DNA from: Planctomycetota bacterium
GTDB lineage: Bacteria > Planctomycetota > Planctomycetia > Planctomycetales > Planctomycetaceae
Direction: 5' to 3'
Assembly: GCA_023429275.1 (NCBI GenBank)
Contig: JAEYWB010000948.1
Location: forward strand, 1 to 6,426
Length of the DNA stretch: 6,426 bases
This document shows positions 1 to 6,395 of this stretch, piece by piece. The number at the start of each line of letters is the position of its first letter. Within the stretch, counting starts at the first letter, position 1. A program made the position numbers and the translations under genes. The notes under the pieces are model-generated. The model saw only the letters and a list, made by a program, of their open reading frames with translations. It ran no database searches and was not told where the DNA came from.

Positions 1-112
1 CCGCTGGCGCGTCGCGGCGAAACGGGTTTGCGAAATCGGTGCCACCAACGAACCATCACAGGAGTGGCGTCGAAACGCAAGAATCCAGCGGACCCGGCGG
101 GGGCCGCCACCT

Positions 113-373
113 TCAGAAGATCTGCACGACCCACATGATTGCCATCAGCAGGCACAGCACGGCCGTCCAGAGGACCCATCGGGGACGGGAGGGGGAGGGG
201 GTGTCCTCCCGCGATAGATAGTTCTCGCAGTAGGGGCAGGTCGCGATGTCTTCCATGATCGCCCGCCCGCAGTGGGGGCAGGGGACGGTCATGTCTTCGT
301 CGTCGGAGCCGTACTCTTCGGGCTCCTCCTCGAAGTCGTCGTCCTCCTCGTCGATGTCGTCCTTCCACCCCAT
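113..373 (-). CDS. Small acidic zinc-ribbon protein with C-terminal membrane anchor
   Basis: This 86-residue hypothetical protein has three visible parts. Residues 5-27 are almost all Asp/Glu. Residues 32-49 form a zinc ribbon with two CPxC knuckles, Cys32/Cys35 (CPHC) and Cys46/Cys49 (CPYC), the expected ligands for one zinc. Residues 66-85 are a hydrophobic, Trp-rich segment that should be a single membrane helix ending at the C-terminus, so the zinc ribbon and acidic tail probably face the cytoplasm. I chose the ATG at 373 over the GTG at 376 because a GGAG lies 7 nt upstream of the ATG but only 4 nt from the GTG. The function is unknown; similar short acidic zinc-ribbon/TM proteins are, from memory, common in Planctomycetes. 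It lies 202 bp downstream of trpA on the same strand, separated by hairpins, so co-transcription is uncertain. The paired CxxC motifs and the terminal helix make a real gene likely. Confidence 0.8.
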   Translation of the reverse strand: MGWKDDIDEEDDDFEEEPEEYGSDDEDMTVPCPHCGRAIMEDIATCPYCENYLSREDTPSPSRPRWVLWTAVLCLLMAIMWVVQIF

Positions 374-380
374 CACGAGG

Positions 381-384
381 CTCC
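381..384 (-). promoter_or_regulatory. Shine-Dalgarno GGAG of the zinc-ribbon gene
   Basis: On the minus strand GGAG is followed by 7 nt and then ATG at 373. It is the only clear Shine-Dalgarno-like site in the window and decides between the adjacent GTG (376) and ATG (373) starts. Confidence 0.5.
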
Positions 385-433
385 GCAGCCGCTGAAAGTG
401 ACGCTTGAACAGGAAGCTGTTTCAGAAAGGTTC

Positions 434-503
434 TTGCCACAGAGGGCACACAGGACTCAGAGGACTCAGAGGGACTCTGTGCTCTCTGTGACCTCTGTGG
501 CAA
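434..503. repeat. Period-9 inverted repeat (hairpin element) between trpA and the zinc-ribbon gene
   Basis: The outer arms, 434-445 and 492-503, are a perfect 12-bp inverted repeat (TTGCCACAGAGG and its complement). Pairing continues inward with mismatches to 462/475, giving about 24 of 29 positions paired around a 12-nt loop. The element is also a period-9 array: from 436 to 498 seven consecutive 9-mers begin with G, including two identical GACTCAGAG units (454-462, 463-471). The first four end in CAG or GAG and the last three in TGT, so polarity flips at the centre. No T-tract follows on either strand, so it is not a canonical intrinsic terminator. It could stabilise or insulate the trpA 3' end, or be a mobile-type repeat. 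CACAGAG-type 9-mer repeats recur, from memory, in several environmental bacterial phyla. Confidence 0.75.
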
Positions 504-508
504 ATCCT

Positions 509-530
509 CGTCGCTCCCGATCGAGCGACG
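509..530 (-). terminator. Stem-loop downstream of trpA, possible terminator or processing stem
   Basis: CGTCGCTC (509-516) and GAGCGACG (523-530) form a perfect 8-bp GC-rich stem with a 6-nt loop, 45 nt past the trpA stop. The bases after it on the minus strand are mixed and lack a T-run, so Rho-independent termination is not demonstrated. With the 434..503 hairpin immediately beyond it, trpA mRNA would end in two stacked stem-loops. Confidence 0.3.
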
Positions 531-575
531 GATCTGAGCTCTTGAAAGGATTCTCGTCAGATCACAGGGATCCTC

Positions 576-1391
576 TCACTTGCCGGCGTGCGCCCTGTCC
601 GACATCGCCTTTGCCAGCTCGCCGATCGACGCGAGAGCCGCCTCTTTCGTCGTCGTGCCGTCCGCAAGGTCCTGCATGTGCTTGACGACGGCCGAGCCGA
701 CGATGACGCCGTCCGCCTTGCCGCGGAGCGGATCGACATGCTCCGGCTTGCCGATTCCGAAGCCGACGGCGAGCGGGAGTTTCGTTTCGGTCTTCAGCCA
801 GTCGAGCTGCTTCAGGAGCTGGTCGGCGACCTGCTCGCGGACTCCGGTCGTCCCGGCGACCGCGATGCAGTACACGAACCCGCTCGAGTTCTTGACGATC
901 TGGCGGACCCGGTCCGGCGGCGTCGTCGGAGCGACAAGCTGCACGAGATCGAGCCCCGCCTCGCGGACGAGGGAGAACATCTCCGCCGCTTCGTCACCGG
1001 GGAGGTCGGGGACGATGAACCCCGAGAAGCCCGCCTTCTTCGCCTGCTGCAGAAACTCTTTTGGGCCATGCCGGAAGATGATCGCGTACGAGAGCATCGC
1101 CACGAGCGGCGGCAGGTTCGCCGCGTCAAGCTTTCCGAACGCTTCGAAGATCTGGGCGACGGTCGCCTTCTTGTTGAGCGCCCGCGTGTAGGAGGCCTGG
1201 ATCACCGGGCCGTCGGCGATCGGGTCGCTGTAGGGGAAGCCGACCTCGATCAGGTCGACACCCTGTTTGGCGAGAGTCCGGATCAGCTCGAGGGTCGTGT
1301 CGAGATCCGGATCGGCCGCCGTGATAAACGGCATGAACGCCATCCGGCCGGAGGACTTGAGAGCGGCGAACGTGGAGTCGATACGGGACAC
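576..1391 (-). CDS. trpA: Tryptophan synthase alpha subunit
   Basis: TrpA cleaves indole-3-glycerol phosphate to indole and glyceraldehyde 3-phosphate; indole passes through a tunnel to TrpB in the cytoplasmic alpha2beta2 complex, completing tryptophan synthesis. The 271-residue product matches the usual ~265-270. The family signature lies at residues 48-65 (IEVGFPYSDPIADGPVIQ) and holds both catalytic acids, Glu49 and Asp60, at the numbering of the E. coli enzyme. Other landmarks are the VPDLP loop (127-131), the mobile loop GTTG (180-183) and the phosphate-binding VGFGIGKP (209-216) and GVIVGSA (228-234) segments of the TIM barrel. The start is GTG at 1391: an in-frame TAA lies 18 nt further upstream and the N-terminus aligns from here. 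There is no Shine-Dalgarno; the preceding bases are pyrimidine-rich. It follows trpB by 110 bp, a gap filled by a hairpin, so translation may depend on trpB mRNA structure. Confidence 0.97.
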   Translation of the reverse strand: MSRIDSTFAALKSSGRMAFMPFITAADPDLDTTLELIRTLAKQGVDLIEVGFPYSDPIADGPVIQASYTRALNKKATVAQIFEAFGKLDAANLPPLVAMLSYAIIFRHGPKEFLQQAKKAGFSGFIVPDLPGDEAAEMFSLVREAGLDLVQLVAPTTPPDRVRQIVKNSSGFVYCIAVAGTTGVREQVADQLLKQLDWLKTETKLPLAVGFGIGKPEHVDPLRGKADGVIVGSAVVKHMQDLADGTTTKEAALASIGELAKAMSDRAHAGK

Positions 1392-1404
1392 GGGAGGAGG
1401 GCTC

Positions 1405-1497
1405 AGGAGTTAGGATTCAGGATCTAGGAGCCAGGGATGAGGAGTCGCATGGAATTCAGGGGACCTGCTAGATCCTAAATCCTGAATCCTAACTCCT
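1405..1497. repeat. Heptamer-built inverted repeat filling the trpB-trpA gap
   Basis: Arms 1405-1434 and 1468-1497 match at 27 of 30 positions in inverted orientation, the outer 19 bp perfectly, around a 33-nt loop. The arms consist of degenerate 7-mers on a GG phase: on the plus strand GGAGTTA, GGATTCA, GGATCTA, GGAGCCA; the right arm complemented gives GGAGTTA, GGATTCA, GGATTTA, GGATCTA. In minus-strand (trp) RNA two of the three mismatches become G-U wobbles, leaving one mismatch, so the trp transcript should fold into a very stable hairpin. It starts 4 nt after the trpB stop and ends 13 nt before the trpA GTG, with no T-tract. It may affect mRNA decay, partial termination or trpA initiation; it may equally be an inserted repeat with no role. 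Confidence 0.85.
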
Positions 1498-1501
1498 TCT
1501 C

Positions 1502-2707
1502 CTAGATCTCCTGCCCCGTCAGGCGGGCGACTTCGTTCACGTCCTTGTCACCGCGGCCGGAGAGGCAGACGACGATGTTGTGATCCTTCGGACGCTTCTT
1601 CGCGGCCTTGATCGCGTGGGCGAGAGCATGCGACGACTCGATCGCCGGGAGGATTCCCTCCGTCCTGGCGACGAGCTGGTACGTCGCGAGGGCCTCGTCG
1701 TCGAGGATGTTCACGTACTGCACGCGGCCGGAGTCCTTCCAGTAGGCGTGCTCCGGGCCGACGCCGGGATAGTCGAGGCCGGCCGAGACCGAGTGGACGT
1801 CGCTCGTCTGGCCATCCTGGTCCTGCAGGACGTAACTGTAGGTCCCGTGGAGGATCCCCTTCACACCGTAGGAGAGCGTGCTGGCGTGGTCGCCCGGCTT
1901 GGGGCCGCGGCCTCCCGCCTCGACACCCGTGAGAGCCACGCCACTGTCGTCGACGAACGGGTAGAACATTCCCGCGCTGTTCGAGCCCCCTCCGACACAG
2001 GCGATGACTTCATCGGGCAGCTGGCCGAACGTGTCAAGGCTCTGCTGACGGGCCTCGCGGCCGATCACCGCCTGGAAGTCCCGGACGATCATCGGGAACG
2101 GGTGCGGTCCGACGACCGAGCCGAGGATGTAGTGGGTCGAGTCGACCGAGGCCATCCAGTCCCGCATCGCCTCGTTGATGGCGTCGCGGAGCGTCCGGGA
2201 GCCTGTCGTCACCGGGCGGACCTCGGCTCCCATCGTCCGCATGATGAAGACGTTGAGCCGCTGGCGGCGGACGTCTTCCTCACCCATATAGACGACGCAG
2301 GGGAGTCCGAACCGGGCACAGGCGGTCGCGGTGGCAACGCCGTGCTGGCCGGCACCGGTTTCGGCGATGACCCGCTTCTTCCCCATCCGGAGGGTCAGGA
2401 GGACCTGGCCCATGGTGTTGTTGATCTTGTGGGCGCCGGTGTGGTTCAGGTCTTCCCGCTTCAGGTAGATGCGGGCGCCCCCGGCGAGTTCCGTAAGCCG
2501 CTCGGCGAAGTAGAGCGGGCTCGGCCGACCGACGTAGGTCTTCAGCAGGTGGTCGAGTTGCTTCTGGAACTCGGGGTCTTTCGTCGTCCGGGCGTATTCG
2601 TCCGTCAGCTCTTCGAGGGCCCGCATGAGGGTCTCGGGGACGAACCGCCGACCGAACTCGCCGAACCGGCCGAACTGGTCGGGCACATTCTTCGATGCAA
2701 CTGCCAT
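1502..2707 (-). CDS. trpB: Tryptophan synthase beta subunit
   Basis: TrpB is the pyridoxal-phosphate enzyme that condenses L-serine with indole from TrpA to give tryptophan. The 401-residue product has the expected ~400 length. Visible motifs: [14 protein letters not shown] with the PLP Schiff-base lysine Lys94; AETGAGQHG with catalytic Glu116 (equivalent to Salmonella Glu109); the phosphate-binding loop GGGSNS (239-244); Asp312 of the COMM region, matching Salmonella Asp305; and CLSGRGDKD near the C-terminus with the cofactor-ring serine Ser383. It looks like the standard TrpB1 class. The frame stays open 237 nt upstream, but that stretch encodes only repeat-derived sequence, so I place the start at ATG 2707, where [20 protein letters not shown] begins the usual TrpB N-terminus. 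The upstream bases (GCGGAAAAC) are purine-rich but only a weak Shine-Dalgarno. trpA follows on the same strand; three REP-like hairpins end 13 nt before the start codon. Confidence 0.97.
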   Translation of the reverse strand: MAVASKNVPDQFGRFGEFGRRFVPETLMRALEELTDEYARTTKDPEFQKQLDHLLKTYVGRPSPLYFAERLTELAGGARIYLKREDLNHTGAHKINNTMGQVLLTLRMGKKRVIAETGAGQHGVATATACARFGLPCVVYMGEEDVRRQRLNVFIMRTMGAEVRPVTTGSRTLRDAINEAMRDWMASVDSTHYILGSVVGPHPFPMIVRDFQAVIGREARQQSLDTFGQLPDEVIACVGGGSNSAGMFYPFVDDSGVALTGVEAGGRGPKPGDHASTLSYGVKGILHGTYSYVLQDQDGQTSDVHSVSAGLDYPGVGPEHAYWKDSGRVQYVNILDDEALATYQLVARTEGILPAIESSHALAHAIKAAKKRPKDHNIVVCLSGRGDKDVNEVARLTGQEI

Positions 2708-2720
2708 GTTTTCCGCTGCA

Positions 2721-2810
2721 GTGCCGGCCCAAGCCGGCAAATCGGGGACAGTGCCGGCCTGGAGCCAGCAAATCGGGACAGTGCCAGCCCAAGCCGGCAA
2801 ATCGGGACGG
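2721..2810. repeat. Three tandem ~30-bp REP-like palindromic units upstream of trpB
   Basis: Three head-to-tail units occupy 2721-2750, 2751-2780 and 2781-2810. The consensus starts GTGCCGGCCCAAGCCGGC and ends AAATCGGGACA. Each unit contains a 6-bp stem of GCCGGC type with a 4-5 nt loop. The arm differences (GCCAGC in the right arm of unit 2 and the left arm of unit 3) are C-A mismatches on the plus strand but G-U wobbles on the minus strand, so all three hairpins survive in trpB leader RNA. Unit 1 has one extra G and unit 2 one extra loop base. The palindrome plus a GGGACA flank resembles REP elements associated with RAYT (REP-associated tyrosine) transposases; no transposase is in the window, so that link is inference. 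With no spacers between repeats this is not a CRISPR array. Confidence 0.85.
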
Positions 2811-2846
2811 TCCGGGGGACGACGCGGAGCAGGACGCACCGCATTT

Positions 2847-2888
2847 CCGCCGGGTCGGCCATTATTGGACGCCCGGCGGGTGGCGTCC
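2847..2888. other. Overlapping, mutually exclusive inverted repeats in the divergent promoter region
   Basis: Stem A pairs CCGCCGGG (2847-2854) with CCCGGCGG (2872-2879), a perfect 8 bp, and its 17-nt interior contains CCA-TTAT-TGG. Stem B pairs GGACGCC (2867-2873) with GGCGTCC (2882-2888), a perfect 7 bp with an 8-nt loop. They share bases 2867-2879, so only one can form at a time. This could be an operator or a leader-RNA switch, or chance in GC-rich DNA. No T-tract accompanies either stem. Confidence 0.35.
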
Positions 2889-2920
2889 ACAAAGCGACCC
2901 TGAATTGAGACGGTCGCCAT

Positions 2921-2962
2921 CCAAGCCCACAGCCTGCAGCCCAAAGCCTGCAGCCCAAAGCC
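2921..2962. repeat. Heptamer array upstream of mfd
   Basis: Six consecutive 7-mers end in AGCC: CCAAGCC, CACAGCC, TGCAGCC, CAAAGCC, TGCAGCC, CAAAGCC. The last four are two exact copies of a 14-mer. Complemented, they read GGCTTTG, GGCTGCA, GGCTGTG, GGCTTGG, the same GG phase as the other heptamer elements here. It ends 51 bp before the mfd start and shows only the C-rich polarity; I see no matching G-rich arm beside it. Confidence 0.8.
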
Positions 2963-3013
2963 ATATCCAGCTGCTGTTCAGAGGCACGTCCGTTCACTAA
3001 CCTCGTCCCGGTC

Positions 3014-6000
3014 ATGAGCGATGGTGTTGACGGTCGCCAGGTTCGGGAACTCCCCGATCTGATCGCACGCATTCGCCACTTCGAGGATTTCCGCCATGTT
3101 CTCAGTGCTCTCCAGCACGGGGAGAGCGGGACGATCGACGGGGCGTGGGGCTCATCCTCCGCGCTGATTTCCGCCACTCTGGCGAGCGAAGTCCCCGGAA
3201 CCCTCGTCGTCGTCCTCCCGCGGCTGAGCGAAGTCGACGACTTTGCTGCGGATATCGCCTCGTATCTCCCCGAACCGCCGCGCATCTTTCCGGCCTGGGA
3301 AACCCTGCCCAAGGAGCGTTCGGTCTCGGACCATGTCTTCGGGGCCCGGCTGCGGGTTCTGACGGAGCTGGAGTCCTCCGCGCCTCCCAAAGTGGTCGTG
3401 ACCTGCTTCCCCGCGCTCATGCAGCCGATCCCCTCGCGGGAATCGCGGCAGGCCGGAACCCGGACGCTCGAGGTCGGGAAAGACCTCGACATCGAAGCCT
3501 TTCTCCGGTGGCTCGTCCAGCAGGGATTCGAGCGGGTTCCTTCGATTGAAGCTCCGGGGGAGTTTTCGGTCCATGGCGGGATCGTCGACATCTTTCCCCC
3601 GGACGCGAATGATCCACTTCGCGTCGAGTTCTTCGGCGACGAGATCGACTCGATCCGCCGCTTCGATGTCGAAACCCAGCGGAAGGTCGAGGACCTCAAG
3701 AGCGTTGCGATCACGGCAGTCGGCGCCGGACAGCAGGCGGGGGAGGTGAGTGGTGAGAGGTTAGAGGTTAGAGAGAAGAAGTCCGCCAAGGCCGACAGTC
3801 CCACCGCCACTGCTCCCCCCACAGCCGACAGCCCACAGGCCACCGCCTATTTCTTCGACTCCCTTCCCGGCGGCAGCTGGCTCGCCCTTTCGGAGCTCCA
3901 CGACCTCGTCGACGAGGGAAAACACTACCTCGAGCGGCTCGACAATCCGCAGGGGCTGTTCTCCGTCCAGGCGACGCTCGCCCGGGCGACCGAGCGTCCG
4001 ACCGTCACGGTCTCGGCTCTGGGAGGGGACAGCACCGAGACGACCTGCCACCTCAAGGTCGAGTCGATCGAGCGGTTCACCGGGCCGCGGGCCGAGGTGC
4101 TGAACGAGTTGGCGACGATCGTCGGCCGGGACGAGACGGTTCTGATCGCCTGCCACAACGAGGGGGAACGAACCCGCCTGGGGGAACTGCTCAAGGAGTC
4201 CGTCCCCGAGCTCGTTCCCAGGGTCACGCTCTGCCTCGGGACAGTGACACGCGGATTCCGGCTCGTGCGGGACCGGATCCTCGTCCTCAGCGACAACGAG
4301 CTGTTCAACCGGGTCGAAATCCGACGGTCGACCCGGACCCGCAGACGCTTCGAAGGGAGGGCGATCGACAGCTTTCTCGACCTCAAGGTCGGGGACCTGA
4401 TCGTCCATCTTGCCCACGGAATCGGCCGGTTCCGGGGGATGGAGCTGCTCGAGAAGGAAGGAGCCAAGGAAGAGCACCTCTCGCTCGAATTCCGCGACGG
4501 CGTGATGATTTACGTGCCGGTGTCTCTGATTCACCTCGTCCAGAAGTATGTCGGGGCCTCCAAGGGGTCGCCCCCCCTGTCGAAGATCGGCGGGACGGCG
4601 TGGGCCGGCAGCAAGAACCGGGTCGCGCAGGCCGTGCAGGACATGGCCTCCGACATGCTGAAGCTGCAGGCGCAGCGGGCCCACAAGCCGGGCTATGCCT
4701 GCCCGCCTGACAGCCACCTGCAGCAGGAGTTCGACTCCGCCTTCCCGTACGTTCCGACGGATGACCAGCTGAAAGCGATCGAGGACAGCAAGCTCGACCT
4801 GATGCGCGACCGGCCGATGGACCGGCTGATCTGCGGGGACGTCGGTTTCGGCAAGACCGAGGTCGCCATGCGGGCGGTCTTCAAAATGGTCGATGCCGGC
4901 AAACAGGTCGCCGTCCTCGTCCCGACGACCGTCCTCGCCGAGCAGCACTATCGCTCGTTCTCGGAGCGCATGGCCGAGTTCCCCGTGCGGGTCGACGTCC
5001 TGTCGCGGTTCCGGTCTCCGAAAGAGGTGAGAGAGCTTCTTCTGAAGATGGAGGAGGGGCGGGTCGATGTCGTCATCGGGACGCACCGGATGGTACAGAA
5101 GGACGTCAAGTTCAAGGACCTCGGCCTGCTGGTCATCGACGAGGAGCAGCGGTTCGGCGTCGATGCGAAGGAGATGCTGAAGCGGGTGCGGCTGTCGGTC
5201 GACGTCCTGACGCTCAGTGCGACGCCGATCCCCCGGACGCTGCACATGTCGCTGCTCGGGATCCGCGACATCTCGAACCTCACGACGCCGCCGCAGGACC
5301 GGATGGCGATCGAGACCCGCATCGTCCGCTGGGATGCCGATCTCATCAAGCAGGCGATCGTCCGGGAGATGAACCGCGGCGGGCAGGTGTTCTTCGTTCA
5401 CAACAAGGTGTGGGACATCGAGTTCGTCGCCGAACGGATCCAGGCGATCGTTCCCGACGCCCGGATTGCGATCGTTCACGGCCAGATGAACGAGCACGAG
5501 CTCGAGAAGAACATGCTCGACTTCGTCCGGCACCGGGCGGACATCCTGCTGGCGACGACGATCATCGAGAGCGGCGTCGACATCCCGAACGCCAACACGA
5601 TGTTCATCGACCAGGCCGAAAACTACGGCCTCGCCGATCTGCACCAGCTCCGCGGGCGGGTCGGGCGGTACAAGCACCGGGCGTACTGCTACCTGCTGCT
5701 CGACGAACAGAAGTCCCTGACGAGCATCGCCGCCCGCCGGCTCAAGGCGATCGAGGAGTTCAGCGAGCTCGGGGCGGGGTTCAAGATCTCGATGCGCGAC
5801 CTCGAGATCCGGGGGGCGGGAAACATCCTCGGGACCGAGCAGAGCGGCCACATATCGACCGTCGGCTACGAGCTGTACTGCCAGCTCCTCGAAAACGCTG
5901 TCCGGGGGCTCAAGGGGATGCCCGCCCGGGAGCATCCGCACGTCGATGTCGAGCTCGCCGTCACGGCATTCCTGCCGAGCACCTACGTTCCCGCCGGGCG

Positions 6001-6358
6001 GCCGAAAATCGACCTGTATCGAAAGATCTCGTCTGTTGCGACTCTGGAGGAACTAGGCGAACTGGCGGATGAGGTCAGGGACCGGTTCGGGCCGATCCCG
6101 GTGGAGGCCCAGCAACTTCTGCTGGTCCGGGAGCTGCAGCTTCACGCCTGGAGGTGGAGCATCCGGCGGATTTACATGGAGGAAGGGCGGTTCGCCGTCT
6201 TCGAGTACAAAGACGACAAAACGATCAAACAGCTACAGAAAAAGCTCGGTTCCGACCTTCGAATCGTGGACGCGAAGAAGGCGTATCTGCTGCTTCCGAA
6301 GCGGAACATGACCGCGCACGAGGTCGTCGACCATCTGAAAGCGCTGTTGCCGGGCTGA
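3014..6358 (+). CDS. mfd: Transcription-repair coupling factor Mfd
   Basis: Mfd binds RNA polymerase stalled at lesions, uses ATP-driven DNA translocation to dislodge it, and recruits UvrA for nucleotide excision repair. The 1114-residue product (E. coli 1148) shows the family's domains in order. The UvrB-like N-terminal module has the expected degenerate Walker region (GAWGSSSALI, 43-52) and PGEFSVHGGIVDIFPP (181-196). The RNA-polymerase-interacting domain starts near 455 (HLAHGIGRF, 465-473). The RecG-like motor has Walker A GDVGFGKTE (608-616, Lys614), Walker B DEEQ (709-712), SATPIPRT, TTIIESGVDIPNANT and QLRGRVGRYKHRAY, followed by the TRG segment (DLEIRGAGNILG). The C-terminal D7 domain begins near 976. 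Start: ATG 3014, preserving the normal N-terminus; no Shine-Dalgarno. Oddity: residues about 245-278 are low-complexity and encoded by heptamer repeats, where E. coli Mfd has a longer ordered segment. The gene diverges from trpB. Confidence 0.97.
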   Translation: MSDGVDGRQVRELPDLIARIRHFEDFRHVLSALQHGESGTIDGAWGSSSALISATLASEVPGTLVVVLPRLSEVDDFAADIASYLPEPPRIFPAWETLPKERSVSDHVFGARLRVLTELESSAPPKVVVTCFPALMQPIPSRESRQAGTRTLEVGKDLDIEAFLRWLVQQGFERVPSIEAPGEFSVHGGIVDIFPPDANDPLRVEFFGDEIDSIRRFDVETQRKVEDLKSVAITAVGAGQQAGEVSGERLEVREKKSAKADSPTATAPPTADSPQATAYFFDSLPGGSWLALSELHDLVDEGKHYLERLDNPQGLFSVQATLARATERPTVTVSALGGDSTETTCHLKVESIERFTGPRAEVLNELATIVGRDETVLIACHNEGERTRLGELLKESVPELVPRVTLCLGTVTRGFRLVRDRILVLSDNELFNRVEIRRSTRTRRRFEGRAIDSFLDLKVGDLIVHLAHGIGRFRGMELLEKEGAKEEHLSLEFRDGVMIYVPVSLIHLVQKYVGASKGSPPLSKIGGTAWAGSKNRVAQAVQDMASDMLKLQAQRAHKPGYACPPDSHLQQEFDSAFPYVPTDDQLKAIEDSKLDLMRDRPMDRLICGDVGFGKTEVAMRAVFKMVDAGKQVAVLVPTTVLAEQHYRSFSERMAEFPVRVDVLSRFRSPKEVRELLLKMEEGRVDVVIGTHRMVQKDVKFKDLGLLVIDEEQRFGVDAKEMLKRVRLSVDVLTLSATPIPRTLHMSLLGIRDISNLTTPPQDRMAIETRIVRWDADLIKQAIVREMNRGGQVFFVHNKVWDIEFVAERIQAIVPDARIAIVHGQMNEHELEKNMLDFVRHRADILLATTIIESGVDIPNANTMFIDQAENYGLADLHQLRGRVGRYKHRAYCYLLLDEQKSLTSIAARRLKAIEEFSELGAGFKISMRDLEIRGAGNILGTEQSGHISTVGYELYCQLLENAVRGLKGMPAREHPHVDVELAVTAFLPSTYVPAGRPKIDLYRKISSVATLEELGELADEVRDRFGPIPVEAQQLLLVRELQLHAWRWSIRRIYMEEGRFAVFEYKDDKTIKQLQKKLGSDLRIVDAKKAYLLLPKRNMTAHEVVDHLKALLPG
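3746..3844 (+). repeat. Heptamer-repeat segment inside the mfd reading frame
   Basis: Four 7-mers in a row (GTGAGTG, GTGAGAG, GTTAGAG, GTTAGAG; 3746-3773) open the segment, and C-rich 7-mers close it (GCCGACA, GCCCACA, GGCCACC; 3824-3844), with degenerate sequence between. It is 99 nt, 33 codons, with no stop, and encodes roughly Mfd residues 245-277, rich in Ser, Ala, Thr, Pro, Glu and Lys and unlike the flanking globular sequence. The first half reads G-rich and the second, complemented, gives GGCTGTC/GGCTGTG-type heptamers, the same bipolar plan and size as the 93-nt element at 1405..1497. Exact borders are judged by eye. Confidence 0.7.
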
Positions 6359-6395
6359 AAGCGGCGGCCATATAACCTGCGAGAATGCCGGAAGT

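Larger units (their letters stand above)
2708..3013. other. Divergent trpB-mfd intergenic region
   Basis: This 306-bp gap must hold the promoters of trpB (minus) and mfd (plus). From trpB to mfd it contains a 13-nt trpB leader end, three REP-like units (2721..2810), a pair of overlapping inverted repeats (2847..2888) and six heptamers (2921..2962). The last 50 bp before mfd look unstructured. I could not identify a convincing -35/-10 pair in either direction: AATAAT on the minus strand around 2861-2866 has no well-spaced -35, and CATATC at 2962-2967 on the plus strand is isolated. The mfd ATG has no evident Shine-Dalgarno. I see no gene inside it. Confidence 0.7.

Noticed and set aside
1..91. 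7-bp inverted repeat CCGCTGG (1-7) and CCAGCGG (85-91)
   Set aside because: Short, far apart and touching the window edge; it cannot be told from chance.
96..108. GGCGG-GGG-CCGCC stem as a terminator just past the zinc-ribbon gene
   Set aside because: The stem is only 5 bp with a 3-nt loop and no T-tract, expected by chance at this GC content.
392..425. Nested stem CTGAAA/TTTCAG with inner GCTT/AAGC in the zinc-ribbon gene leader
   Set aside because: Arms of 6 and 4 bp with large unpaired stretches are too weak to call a regulatory element.
2721..2810. CRISPR array
   Set aside because: The ~30-bp repeats abut directly with no spacers, number only three, and no cas gene is present.
1580..2908. 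Long plus-strand open frame opposite trpB
   Set aside because: It is antisense to a firmly identified trpB, is Arg/Asp/Val-rich with no recognisable domain, and is typical of GC-rich antisense frames.
2708..2944. A 79-residue N-terminal extension of TrpB, since the frame stays open upstream
   Set aside because: The extension is encoded by the REP-like units and heptamers, giving repeated AWAGTVP-like peptides with no resemblance to TrpB. The canonical N-terminus begins at ATG 2707, and the resulting 401 residues match the family length.
2905..2944. A Trp-codon-rich leader peptide (LWAW) for classical trp attenuation
   Set aside because: The TGG codons arise from the GGCTGTG/GGCTTGG heptamers, the frame has no stop before trpB, and no terminator with a T-run follows.
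3761..5941. 726-codon minus-strand open frame opposite mfd
   Set aside because: It lies wholly on the antisense strand of mfd and is Asp/Arg/Pro-rich with no motif; high GC makes stop codons rare in this frame.
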